From contig CM031879.1 of the NCBI GenBank assembly GCA_018697195.1, positions 20,563,998 through 20,627,997 on the forward strand: a DNA stretch of 64,000 nt, read 5' to 3'. The stretch comes from Certhia americana (taxonomy: Eukaryota > Chordata > Aves > Passeriformes > Certhiidae). A program made the translations under genes and the position numbers. Numbering within the stretch: position 1 is the first letter of the stretch; the number at the start of each line of letters is the position of its first letter. Of the stretch, positions 12,318-23,720 are shown in pieces. Under the pieces are notes generated by a model, which was not told the DNA's origin, searched no databases, and saw only the letters and a program-made list of their open reading frames with translations.

Positions 12318-13340
12318 GTTTGGCTGGATGGCCAAGTACAAAGAGTGGTGGTGAAAGGTGTAAAACCCCGTTGACAGACAGTCACAAGTGGGGCTCCCTA
12401 GGGCTCAGTACTGGGGACAGTTCCATTTATGATCTTAACCAATCATCTGAACGAAGGGCTCAAGCACACCCTCAGTCAGTTTGCAGATGACACCGAGCTG
12501 GGCCAGACTACTGATCTGCTGAGGGGCAGGAAGGCAGGGCTCCGTCCCTGCAGAGGGATTTGGACAGGCTGGTCAATGGGCCAAGGGAAACTGGATGAGG
12601 TTCAACAAGGCAAAGTGCTAAGTCCTGCCACTGGGTCACAACAACCCTGTGCAATGTCCATGCTGTGGCCCAGTGGAAAAAGACCTGGGGGTGCTAGTTT
12701 ACAGCCATCTGAACGTGACCCAGCATTTGTCCCAGTGGCCAGGAATGGCAATGGAATCCCAGCCTGAATCAGAAATAGTGTAGCCAGGACCAGGCAAGGG
12801 AGTGCCCCCCTGTACTTGGTACTGGAGAGGCCACAGCTTGAATCCTGGGTTATGGGCCCCTCACTACAAGAAAAACATTGAGGTGCTGGAGGGTGTCCAG
12901 AGAAGGGCAATGAAGCTGCTGAATGGCCTGGATCACAAGTCTGATGAGAAGCAGTTGAGGGAGCTGGGTATGTTTACTCTGGAGAAAAGGAGGCTGAAGG
13001 TAGAACTTCTCACTTTTCAAGTCCCTGAAAGGAGACTGTAGCCAGGTGGGGGTCAGTCAGTCTCTTCTCCAAGGTAACAAGTGACAGGACAAGATGAAAT
13101 GGCTTCAAGTTGCATCAGGGGAGATTCAGATTGTCTATTAGAAGATTCTTCATCATAAGGGTTATCAAGTACTGGAAAAGGCTATTCAGTGAAGTGGTTG
13201 GTTACCATCCCGGGATTTATTTAAGAGGTGTGTTGCTTAAGGGACATGGTTTAGTGGGGAACTTGGCAGTGTTAGGTTAACAGCTGGTCTCAATGATCTT
13301 AAGGGTCTTTTCCAATGTAAATGTTCCTATGACTCTATGA
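12318..13340 (+). mobile_element. CR1 LINE, 5'-truncated (RT domain to 3' end)
   Basis: Sense-strand CR1 of about 1.0 kb. It enters in the RT domain (tggctggatggccaagtac), passes the catalytic motif Phe-Ala-Asp-Asp (TTTGCAGATGAC, 12480-12491), the ORF2 end (translation EVLEGVQRRAMKLLNGLDHK, from about 12880) and the 3' region (aaggtaacaagtgacaggac; gcagtgttaggttaacagctgg), and ends at the tail ttcctatgactctatga (13340). Frames change several times, so it cannot encode a working protein. It is antisense to PTPRZ1. Confidence 0.93.
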
Positions 13341-16300
13341 AAAGCCAAGAATGGGTTTCTGAGATAGTCTTTCAGTGAAACTATGAAGAAAAATATTACA
13401 CCTATTTTTAAAACAGATTTCAATTAATTTTTTTGTAAGAATTAGATGGCATGATTGCCTGTAGCAGCAGTGTTGGAGTGGGGAGTTTATATATGGTGCC
13501 AATAAAACAACTCTGAACATTCAATTAAAGGAGCTAATCACGCTGGAAAATACCACTTCATTCACAACAACTAAAGCTGAGCAACTGGGAGAATATTTTG
13601 TTTCTATAAAACATTTATCAAGGAGACAGATCAAAGTACACCGTACTTCAGAGCTTTTTGTATGATCACTGAATCTCCTGAAATTTCCTTCCAGTCTACC
13701 TAACCATGTGTTTAAGAGAATATGACCAACGTTACCTGAAACAAGTGACTGACTGGAACAAAACTTACTAGTAGCTTATTATTTGGAACAGAAGCATTTA
13801 TTCATATTAATGTTTGAAATCTGTTATTGAAGTAGGTGATATATTTTAGAAACAGCAATATTACTCAGTTGCATGGAACTTCAAAGTAAACTTTAAAGTC
13901 TGTTGTCTAAGAAACACCTTAAAATCTTTTCATTGAAGATAGTAATGAATATAGCACAATATAAATATCACTGTTCTCCAGCAGCACTTACATTTATGAC
14001 CTGTTGAGCTGGCAACTCACCAGCAAGTTAATGTATGTACCATCTATAGAGGTACCACTACCCTCACGAACAGAGGGACAAAGAGAATATCCTTAATTGA
14101 TTGAATGGGTTTTACACTACTAAAGTGGAGCTGTTCTTACACAGAATATGTACCAAGAAGTACCTTTTGATATGCTCTATTTAACTGTGACACAGCAGGT
14201 AAGAGTCTTCCCTCCTGGCATGTTCCTACAAAACGTGCAGTGGGTGTGCTGGCTCTGTGAACCTTGCAGGCATGCCAGCTGAAGGCACCATGGTAACCAC
14301 GCTGGAGAGTGGCTCTGACATTTAGGAAAAGGCAGCTGGGAGAGACTGCAAGATAGTCATGGAAACACTCAGCCAGCTCTTTCTCCATTAGTTACTTGGG
14401 AGGAAAGTTTTTCCTGGAAACACAGGAGATAAAGTGGCAAACTGACAGTTGCTTCACGGAGCTATTAAGAATGTCAGGGAGAAGCAGGCAACAAAACCCT
14501 ACATGATTATTTGATAGTGGGAAAAAGGAGAATTTTGTAATGCAAAAGGGGAACAAGTTGTGGCTGCACGCTAAGAGAAGAAATAAAGCAATATGACAAA
14601 AAGTGAAAATAGAAAAGATAGGAAGATTTCTTTTGAGAATGGGATGAAGTGAGGAGACACAGGAAGTCATCCAGAAAAGCTCTTTTTAGCACATGCTTCA
14701 CAGCTTCTGTAAGAAAAAAACCCAAATTATTTCAAAGGTAACTTCAGATGTATGATCAAGCCACTGCAACAGATTATTATCAGTTGCTTTCACACAGAGG
14801 AAAACAAGTACTACTCTCATTTGATCAGATACACATTAGGACTGGCAGGTGCACTGATCTCATCTTGGTGGCTAAATGTATTGGTATAGATTAGCCATGA
14901 TAATGTACTAAATCTGTGTGAAGTGGGTACTTACAGCTGAAAAAGTGAATGCTTGCCTTTTTTTAAAGTATGGTCCCACTTCTTAAGAATGTATATTGGA
15001 TATTGTCTATTGTCTGTTTGTGCTGGCCACTTTGCATCTGTTTTGGATACTTGGAAAGCAAATAAGCTACAGATTAAACAGGTAATGTGCTAGTGTTCTT
15101 CTGTTTACACACCACAGCCTCACAGTAAAGCTAGCTTTCAAGAAATTACATTTGAATAATAATAATAAAAAACCTTTTAGCTTGTAATTTTTCACTAACT
15201 AGAACTACAGACATAAATATTTGCTTTCCTGAAAAGTAATAGGAAAAAATATAACAGAGATTGATCATACTGCACTATGTATATGCAAAGTGATCGAAAC
15301 ATGTACAAGCAGAGAGAAAATCCACTCTGTTCTGAAAAAAGAGAAAAGAATTTATTAATCATTGATGCAGTATTTGTAAATACTCCAGCAACAATATTTT
15401 TTTTCAGTCTTTCTCTTTCAGTTACTCACGCAGGGTAATAAAAAATTGGGTATTTTTTGTTGTGGGCTTGCTTATGCCACTAACACAGTAAAAATAATTG
15501 CAATCAGTCTATAGCCATGTCCTCAAGCCCTGAATTGGCTCCTTACACAGCTAAGGAAATGTCAGAAGTTGGGAAACAAATTTCCGAGTCCTTACATGTA
15601 AACGATTCTTTCTTTTTTCTAGCATTCAACACGTTATTCCTCTCTTTGCTTTTGCATTTTTAATATCTTAATTTTCTTAACTACCCTGTGAAAACATCTC
15701 TTGTTAACACAGTTTTCATCAGATAAAGTGCACTGACAGAGGGAAAACAGCTTAGGTTTCAAATGCAGTATCTATGATAAAGGATGAAAGAAGACAAGTC
15801 AATTGTTTCTGTAGCTCCTAAAACCGGATCAATGCCAGGCAATATCAGATAAAGCCACAGTTTATTCTCTTATAAAGAAAGCTCTTGGAAGAGAACAGAA
15901 AGAGGCCACCACAGCTTGTATATGGAGTTTTTTGCAAGCACAACTGTTGAAGCATAGCAGGAAACAGCTGAATATATATGCAGAGAGACCTGGCTTCTCA
16001 CAATAAAGGACTTGTGCATTTTTCACAGCTGGAAGAGATGCTCAGAGCTGAAATTCTGTGATTCTGGCACTCGAATGATTGAGGGAACAGTTCAACTGAT
16101 AAATCTAGTTGCAAATCAACTGATAAATCTAGTTGCAAATGCTGATTATTCCAAGACAGAAATGCTGATGGATTTACCTGGTTTCTCAAATTGAAAAGTT
16201 TTAGGTTTTTTTCTTTTTTTTTTTTTTAATGCGAAAAGAAGTTATAACATTTGAATATGAAAATCCATAATACAGCACAAAAATTTGAGTTGGTTTACAA

Positions 16301-16444
16301 TAATTTGCAGTTATTTAGCATTCAAAATTTGGAAACTGAAATAGCATGTGCTGCCTCTCCTATGCCTTCCTCAACTAGGCACACTTGCACACTTGCAACA
16401 TGCCAAGCTGACATCACTCCCTGAGCTTGTGGAGGCTGTGGCTT
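13341..16444. other. Unannotated intron 2 sequence
   Basis: AT-rich. A palindromic RFX-like site (ggcaccatggtaacc, 14284-14298) and a perfect 24-bp tandem duplication (16093-16140) are the only marks I see. Confidence 0.5.
16093..16140 (+). repeat. Perfect 24-bp tandem duplication
   Basis: Two identical 24-mers, each beginning caactgataaatctag, abut at 16116/16117 with no difference, which suggests a recent duplication. Confidence 0.97.
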
Positions 16445-16660
16445 CACAGAATCACAGAATGTGCTGAGTTGGAAGGGACCCATCAGGATCATCGAGACCA
16501 ACTCCTGGCACTGTGAAGGACCCCTCAAGAATCACACCATGTGCCTGAGAGTGTTGCCCAGATGCTTCTTTAATCATGCTTCCGATGCTTCAGACAGGCT
16601 TGGTGCTGTGGTCACTTCCCTAAGGACTGTTCCAGTCCCCAGGGGCATCTGAGGCATCCT
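16445..16660 (-). mobile_element. CR1 LINE 3' fragment
   Basis: Inverted CR1 3' end: cacagaatcacagaatgtgc, gttggaagggacccatcagg, atcatcgagaccaactcctgg, accatgtgcctgagagtgttg, ggcttggtgctgtggtcactt. This 3' end type is common in birds. Only about 200 bp is kept. Confidence 0.9.
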
Positions 16661-19600
16661 GAGCCTATAGTAAGGCTTTGTGCTGTCAAGAGAGAAGCCA
16701 CACTCTGTTGTCCTCTCCTGCTCAGGATCCTTCATTGTATCCTTTGTCTTCCTTCTCTCACAGACTTGTCTAACCCTGCCCTTTGGGGGACTGCTTTAAC
16801 ACTTATGGGTTAAAGAACATTGCATTGAAAATCTACCCGGAAGAGTTTGATACCTATTGAATAAATGAGATACAGCAAGATCAGGAATGGCTTCAAATTT
16901 GTGAGAAAATTGCACAGAATTATTTATTAGGTACCATCAAACTGTGCATACTGAAATGAGTGGAGTTTGAGTTCATCAGGAAAAATCAAAACCTGTTATA
17001 AATACAGCAGAATAGCCTTTGAGTAAAAATGTCAGTAAGTCCTAAACGAATTGGATAGAGCAGATAATTAAATATGGCCTTCTGTAAACATAAGCAATGT
17101 GAGAATTATTTGCTGGGCTCTAAACCTCACAAATCCACTGATCATTTTGATATGGAGGTGATGATCTCAAAGGAATCATCTGTGCATTTGATAAGCAAAT
17201 CGTCCCCAAGAACATAACCTTCATAATGCAGCATAGATTGACTGCACTTGGAAATGAGAAATCATTCAGTAGAATGTGCATATGGATACTTTTATGATCA
17301 TTTTGAAGGGCAAAGAGGCTTAACCAGAGGCTGCACACTGCTGTGAGGTATTCAAAATTTGCTTTTTCCATTTGGCTTTGGTATATTCCCAAAGACAGCA
17401 CTCTTAAAAAAGCTTTTAATTTCCAAATGCATATGGAAAATGAAACTTAATGGGAAGTTTTTACATCTTTCTGACTCCTGAACAGACCCTGGCATAACAG
17501 CAGTGCCACACTATGTAAATATCTTACACGTAGACTTCTGTACTTCAGAAACCGACCTTGCATTCAAAAAATCTGGATGATGTTCATAAAAAGCTGCTGT
17601 GCATTCTGTAAAAATTATTTTCTTTGTTTATAGAATTAGAGGACTGAAATGGAGGAAGGAATAGTCTTATCTGGGTTTCTTACCAGGAAACTTTGGGACA
17701 GTGATTACTTAAATATTAATCAAAATTAAAATGCTATAATTTAGCAGTGATGAGACAAATATGAATACCAACATGCCTGTCTTCACGCCTGTCCTACAAG
17801 CATCCAACTTTGAAAATTCTGTTTATTTGGGGTCCAATTCTCTTACTTCCTTCCCCAAAACCCTTGAAAAGTTTTCCACTCAGTTTGTCCTGGAAATATT
17901 ACTGAATAAAAGCTAAATAAATTCCACTTTGCTACTAAGAGCTTTCTACTGCTCAAAGATCATCTTTCTTCATTGAAACGAAAACTTCTTGTAAACAGAC
18001 TCCTGAAGCATATAATTTTATATTAATTCAAAATCCACAAATATACTGAATAGACATCTTCTTTGTGTTGAATAACATGCCTTGTGCTTTTGATTCAGTA
18101 CACTGAGATATCTTATAAGGAATTTCTTGATGGCCAAAAATGCCAGCATGTGGCTTTTCACTTGAGGATACCTTGTCCCTTTCATGCAAGGGTTTTTAAT
18201 TAGTGATCCTGTGAATTTAGTGATGAAAGACTGAAAGCATGAGTAGCTGTGTGATCTGGGAGTTACAAATACATGTTATGAGCTGTCATGTAAGAAAAGG
18301 TATGACAGCCTCTGAAGCATAAGGTCTACTAAAAAAGAAAAGACCTTCTGCATAATATTTTTCTGCATTAATAAAAGAAAGTAGGTTATTTTCATTTCTT
18401 ATGCTACACCCTTTACTGAAGAAACCCACACAACCCAAGAGCATAGGCTTTTTTTTATTACCCACAACTGACACAGCACATCATATATGATTATACCTGG
18501 TGAATACAAAGCAAAAAATGATTTATTTGGCAGGAGGTCATAAAAAGACTAGGTTTTCACATGAAGTTATGCTGATACTGCCATGGTAGTCATTTTGCAA
18601 AGAAAAAAAAATTAACTTAATTTGGTATGCATCATCTCCTCAGAGCAGTTTCATCAAGCCACTGAAAGCAGAAGGTTTCATCAACTCTTGGCCAGGGCTC
18701 TCTTGGAGATGTTTCAGTCTGGTCTGGCTGAACTGTCCATTAAAGCAGTCGGTTCAGCAGGCAGCTGCTGGATCTCACTTCCAGCAGGCTCCTGCTGGTG
18801 CATCTCACTCTCCCATGCAGGCTGACTGTCAGGATTTGTCTCACAAAATGGCTCATCTCTCTTGCTGCACCCTGGGAGGTGATGGCCCAGACCCAGACCC
18901 CTGCCCTTCCCTCCTGACTCCCTTTGCCCTGCTCCTGGAGCTGTCTCACAGGGAGCATGCACCATGCCCACGCTCACACAAACTCATCAACACAGCCTCT
19001 CCTTCACTGTAGCTGCAGGGCAGGGAGCAGCACCTGCATGCCTGACCTTGTCCATGCTCCCAGCAGATGGCTGCTGAACAGAGAGACAGGGTGAGGATGA
19101 GGGGAAAGACTCAAATTTTCCAACATTACCTGAACTGAACTGGTGGGTGGCAGAAGCAGCAGACAATTTAGAGAATATGCAGAGTTAGCTACCAGTATTA
19201 AAATCATTCTGTTGAGCCACAGCTGAGATAGTGTAGATACTTGCTCACTTTTTAGGCTGAGTGAAAAGCAAAATACACCCATGCATTGTTATGGATGTAA
19301 GCAACAACATGCTTTCCATAAACTTCATGAGCAGTGACTTTGAAATGGAATCTCCTCAGTATTGAAATAGGATGGAACATTTGAAATTTACATATTAGCT
19401 CCTGTTTGGGCAAGAAAGAAAACTGCACTTTCTCAGTACCACTGAAAACAAAGACCATTTTAATTTCTGAACCAAACTACAGGCATGAACATTTAAAGCA
19501 ATCACAGCACATTTATAAGACTTGGGCTGCCAAACCCAGCCTTTCAAATAACAACTGAAGTTTTGTCTGTGTAGCAACAGTAATGGGAATGATAAACTAG

Positions 19601-20048
19601 GGGAATATCTCCAGGAGGCTGTTGAATCAGACACAAAGAGGTAACAATTCCAGTTTTAACAAATTTCATTCAATTAGTTCTACAGGGGAGCAAAGCAAAG
19701 AAATCATTACATTTAGACATTGTTATGGAAGGAAATATTGGTGCAAGCACCAGAAGAGCACCATCACTATACGTTACTACTGAGAAACACCAGATATTAA
19801 AAATTATCTGGAAATATCTTAATTAATAATCCTGATGGAATGAATTGTGTGTGTGTCAGCAGACTGCCTTTCCAGTCGGGAAGACAAACACTGGCCTGGG
19901 CTACCTTAGCAAGAGTTGAGCCAGCAGGACGAGGGAAATTAATTTTTCCCTCTACTGCACACCAGTGAGTGGTGTTGAGAATGCAGGGTCCAGTTTTGAT
20001 TTCCTCCCGAACCCAGTATAAAATGACTATTTGCAAACTAAGGCCTGC
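16661..20048. other. Unannotated intron 2 sequence with a GC-rich block
   Basis: Mostly AT-rich. About 18720-19080 is noticeably G+C-rich but poor in CpG and contains a small perfect hairpin (ccagcaggctcctgctgg, 18781-18798). I cannot assign it to a known repeat family. Confidence 0.5.
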
Positions 20049-20285
20049 TGAGATTGTCTGGGGGCTGGAGTACATCATGTAGGAGGAGAGGCTGAGGGAC
20101 CTGAGTTTGCTGAAGCTTAAGCTGAGAGGGAACTGAGCTGAAGTCTGCTGCTCTGTAAAGGCAATCTACAGAGCAGTGCACAAGGAAAGGGTGAGAAGCA
20201 ATGGTCTCTAGTTGCAATAAGACATATTGAAGCTCAGCAAAAGAAAAAAATGTTTTCAAAATAACAATGGAACACATTGACCAAA
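20049..20285 (+). mobile_element. CR1 LINE 3'-region fragment
   Basis: Sense-strand text typical of the CR1 ORF2 end: gattgtctgggggctggag, gtaggaggagaggctgaggga, cacaaggaaagggtgagaagc and tctctagttgcaataagac. It lacks both the upstream RT part and the final 3' tail, so it is a short internal piece. Confidence 0.82.
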
Positions 20286-23200
20286 CTGCAGCATCTCTTT
20301 TTTCAATACTTTTCCTGTTTCCTGATCAGAACACTGATTTGATAATTGTATTCATTTACATAGAACATTCAATTTTTAAAAATGTTTAAAACCCTTGGCT
20401 TTGCTAATACATGGAAGACTGTTTAGAATCTCTTGCTTTTAACAAATTTCAGCTGTGATTTTTTTCTCCTAAAGCATAAAACTTGTTGTGAACAAGAACC
20501 AAAATCCCAAGAGTGAAACCCAACAGAAAGACATTTCACTGGGGGAAAAAGAAATATTTTTTGTGGTATCACTTGCTAGTTTTACATTTGAAGTTATAGA
20601 CATGGACCTTTGATGGACTACTATCAACCAGCCCTGTTAAAAAAAAACCCCTCCAGACATCAGAACTAGAAAACACCATTATATCATTCCTTCTGTCAAA
20701 AAAACGTGCAGACAAGCAAAGCATAAAAAAATTTAATCTTTCACTTTTATCACAGAAGGCAACTGAAGCTCATATTACTTGCTTTGTGCTTTGAAGGAAT
20801 ATGTGAATATCTAAACTTAGTGGCACAGTTAACTATTGTCTAAATGACCTTTGCTTATCAATTAGTATGTAACTGATTTAAGGAAATTAAATTTTCACAG
20901 TACACCAGGTTTTTCTATGACAAAAAATGGTTGGATTCACTTTTTGCCACATGACACAATTTGAAAATATTTATGGTATTTTAAAAAATTTCTATGGCTG
21001 CTTTAATAAATAATACAATCAAAGGTTGTTAAAATAAAGTAATTTTTACAAATAGGCTAGCTTCAGGATCCCCTTATTGCAGAAAATTCAATGCATCTGT
21101 AACAGGAACTTGCACTTTCTAGTTCTTTAACATCATATTTGTTTATGCAAACACATGCAAAGTCAGGACACAAAAGATTAAATTAATGCTTGCAAATGCA
21201 GGTTTTGTTCACGGCTTAAAACAGAGCTCTTAGAAGTATTACAAAATGTTTCCAGTAACATTTATGACTTCATTATATATTTGTCCAAGAGTCAAAACCT
21301 GATGATGACTCACATTGATTTCCAGCATATGAAATTGCTTTATTATAAAACTTCACCTTCCATTTTACTTTCACCTCACAGTAAGGGAGTATATTGACCC
21401 ACTGTGGCTAATATAGCTGAAATTTCTTATTTGGTATAGAGAATTACATTGCTCAAACTCAGGTTAATTTACCAAGCCAGCTGGATTTCTCTTACCCATG
21501 GTGGATTAGACTCTATGGTTTCAGGGTCCCAGGCCCATTCAAAACACTTCATTGGCACATTGAGTCTAATTTTTCACTTTGAATGAAATTTTTTACTTTC
21601 AGTCTTTCAGTGAGCAGGTTATAAGACAGTAGAACATAACTGGTGTCTGAGGAAAAAATGTACTGGCAAAGCATAGTTCATCCATTCAGAAGTGTGCATG
21701 TTGGTCTATGCCTCACAACCATAAGCCTGTACAAGGTACAGTGCTTATACATATAGTACCTGATATTGCTTGCCTCAGGAATATAACAATATAAATTATT
21801 ATAAATGAAGGAGATCAAAACCGATGCACTTCAATCTCTAGATTTCTGTGCCTCCAAAACACAATGTTCAGATCTGTAATTTTTTTTTTTTTAGATTCAG
21901 GAAGGCTGTCTTTTTATTAGCGAAAGCTGGGTTTGTGTAATCCACCCTATGCCATGAACCAATTACCTGGTATTTCAGTAAAGCATCCCATAATACTCAG
22001 CTTGCAAACAGTAGCTAGCCCTAAGCTCCAAGTACCTGATTTATATGCAGCCTTCCCCAAAAGATTTGAGTATCCATTTCTGACCACACATACAGTCAGC
22101 TGTTTAAGAATGCTGGGGACACACAGAGCTTGTGCAGCACAGGGCCCGGTGAGGCAGCAGCAGCAGTGGGATGCATCTTGGGCAGGTGGCTGCAGGAGCA
22201 GCAGGATGCTGGGCAGGGCTCACAGTGCCAAGCAGGGCTCCTTACAGGTCTGAATGGGAAGAAAGGCTTTGCCAACTGGGGAGTCACTAGAGCAAAACAT
22301 GGGAATTGAGATGACTAAACACAGGTATCTCACATGTTAAGGGCGAGAAACAACAGCTGTGGATCATCTGACATGCCAAGTTTTCTATACAAAATATCCA
22401 TCAAGGGTGACCTGAGGATGCTGCAGCAGCTGCACAATGCACAGGTGCTCTGTGCAGCCTAAGGAAGAGCTACATCCTCTGATATCCTAAACAAACCCCA
22501 TTTGCTGTCTTTTAAAGATTGCCTTCTGGTCACCAGAAGTCCAGTAGGTTTAAACCTGCAGTCCTCTATCGATATTAAAAAAATAGATTGACTTTGAACA
22601 TGAAATACTGTATTGATTGATCTTATGCTAGAATATTGCACTACAATCTGTGTAAGTGGGAGTTTTCATTATAAATCTCATTTTGAAGGGTTTATGACCA
22701 GCCTGTTTCAATTCTCTCTAGGCTTAAAACTTGTTAGATATGTTTCACAATAAAAGATAAAAACTGGCTTGAAAATGAGAAAGAGAGGGAGAGAAATAAA
22801 AAGAAAGGTGCAATTTTCCTTAACTACAGAACCATATTTTGAATCAAATTTATAAAAGCATGAAATTTTATGGTCCTTATTTTTCATAATTTGGTATTTT
22901 TGAAACAGTAACTTAAGTAATTTAAAATGTAAGAGCCTACATATCCATAAGAACTCACTTCCTATATGTTGGGCAAAAGACATCTAGGACAAAATAACCT
23001 TTTCAGTATTACTGGAAGCACTTGACTTAAACACAAGAATGTAAGAGGCTAATTGTGAATTTTCCATTGTTCTTTAATGAGGCAACGGTCATGAAAAATT
23101 TCAGGGTACATCTTTATTACTCATGCAAATGAAGGAGATAAAGTGACTGAGTTTTTAGGAGAGTCAGGGTGGGACTTGGAAAGGATGCTCAAGGGCTCAC

Positions 23201-23643
23201 AAGCACAGGGTAGAAGTTCATGTGCAGTATACAGAGAGGTTTTCTCACATAATATGCTGTGCCTTGTTCAGCCTTTCTGACTGCTTTTCAGATTTGCTAG
23301 AACAATAATGTTGAGTTGATTAACAAGCATCTAACAATTTACTGGCCCAGTCTTCATCAAATAAGTCAGGAGGTTATCATCAACTAAGCTGAGGTTTTAA
23401 GGATGAGGACTTTCCAAAAGTAAAGATGTAATCTATTACTAAGTAGATTAAAATACTAATCTAAATAGATGAAAATACTCTCCTATTATAAAGTTCCTGT
23501 ATTTTTCAGATTACATTTCCTACACTTTAGAAATTGTTTAGGCATATGGTATGTGGTATACAGATGTGAGGCTCTTAAAATTGTAACAATGAACACGAAA
23601 ATATCAAAGTGAAGTAACTTATTCAATAGACAGTTTTGCTTAC
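20286..23643. other. Unannotated intron 2 sequence adjoining exon 2
   Basis: AT-rich. A short GC-rich patch at about 22105-22260 with (cag)n-like runs has no assignment. Nothing else recognised. Confidence 0.5.
23638..23643 (-). promoter_or_regulatory. PTPRZ1: Splice donor, PTPRZ1 exon 2
   Basis: ACAG|GTAAGC, a near-perfect donor at exactly the boundary expected from the mammalian gene (after the first base of the Gly codon in SYTG). Confidence 0.93.
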
Positions 23644-23709
23644 CTGTATATGACCAATCAATCTCTTCAATCAATTTCCTCTGTTGTCTGTAGTATCCAT
23701 ACACCAAAT
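23644..23709 (-). CDS. PTPRZ1: PTPRZ1 coding exon 2 (end of signal peptide, mature N-terminus)
   Basis: A 66-bp exon, the same length as I recall for human exon 2. The acceptor is ctatttttcag (23720-23710) and the donor GTAAGC (23643-23638). Joined to the last G of exon 1, it begins GAT (Asp), then Leu-Val, and runs [19 protein letters not shown] before a G that opens the next codon (phase 1 at both ends, so the exon is symmetrical). The stretch [18 protein letters not shown] is diagnostic of PTPRZ1. It is the segment just after signal cleavage (after about residue 24 in human) and just before the carbonic-anhydrase-like domain. The residues just before the mature N-terminus differ from human (LVYG rather than WANG). 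Exon 3 was not found in this window. A symmetrical exon could be skipped without a frameshift, but skipping would remove the end of the signal peptide. Confidence 0.95.
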
Positions 23710-23720
23710 CTGAAAAATAG
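23710..23720 (-). promoter_or_regulatory. PTPRZ1: Splice acceptor, PTPRZ1 exon 2
   Basis: Reads ctatttttcag on the minus strand. The pyrimidine run is short but clear, and CAG directly abuts the exon. Confidence 0.9.

Larger units (their letters stand above)
1..23643 (-). other. PTPRZ1: PTPRZ1 intron 2, 5' part (incomplete)
   Basis: Begins with the donor GTAAGC at 23643-23638 and continues past position 1, so the intron is longer than 23.6 kb. It holds one solo LTR and at least eight CR1 fragments in both orientations. I searched by eye for codons of the conserved exon 3 peptide (the SPKQSPINID region of human) and found none. Confidence 0.85.

Noticed and set aside
1..23643. PTPRZ1 exon 3 (start of the carbonic-anhydrase-like domain)
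   Set aside because: I looked for reverse-complement codons of the expected peptide and found none, so exon 3 is probably beyond the left edge.
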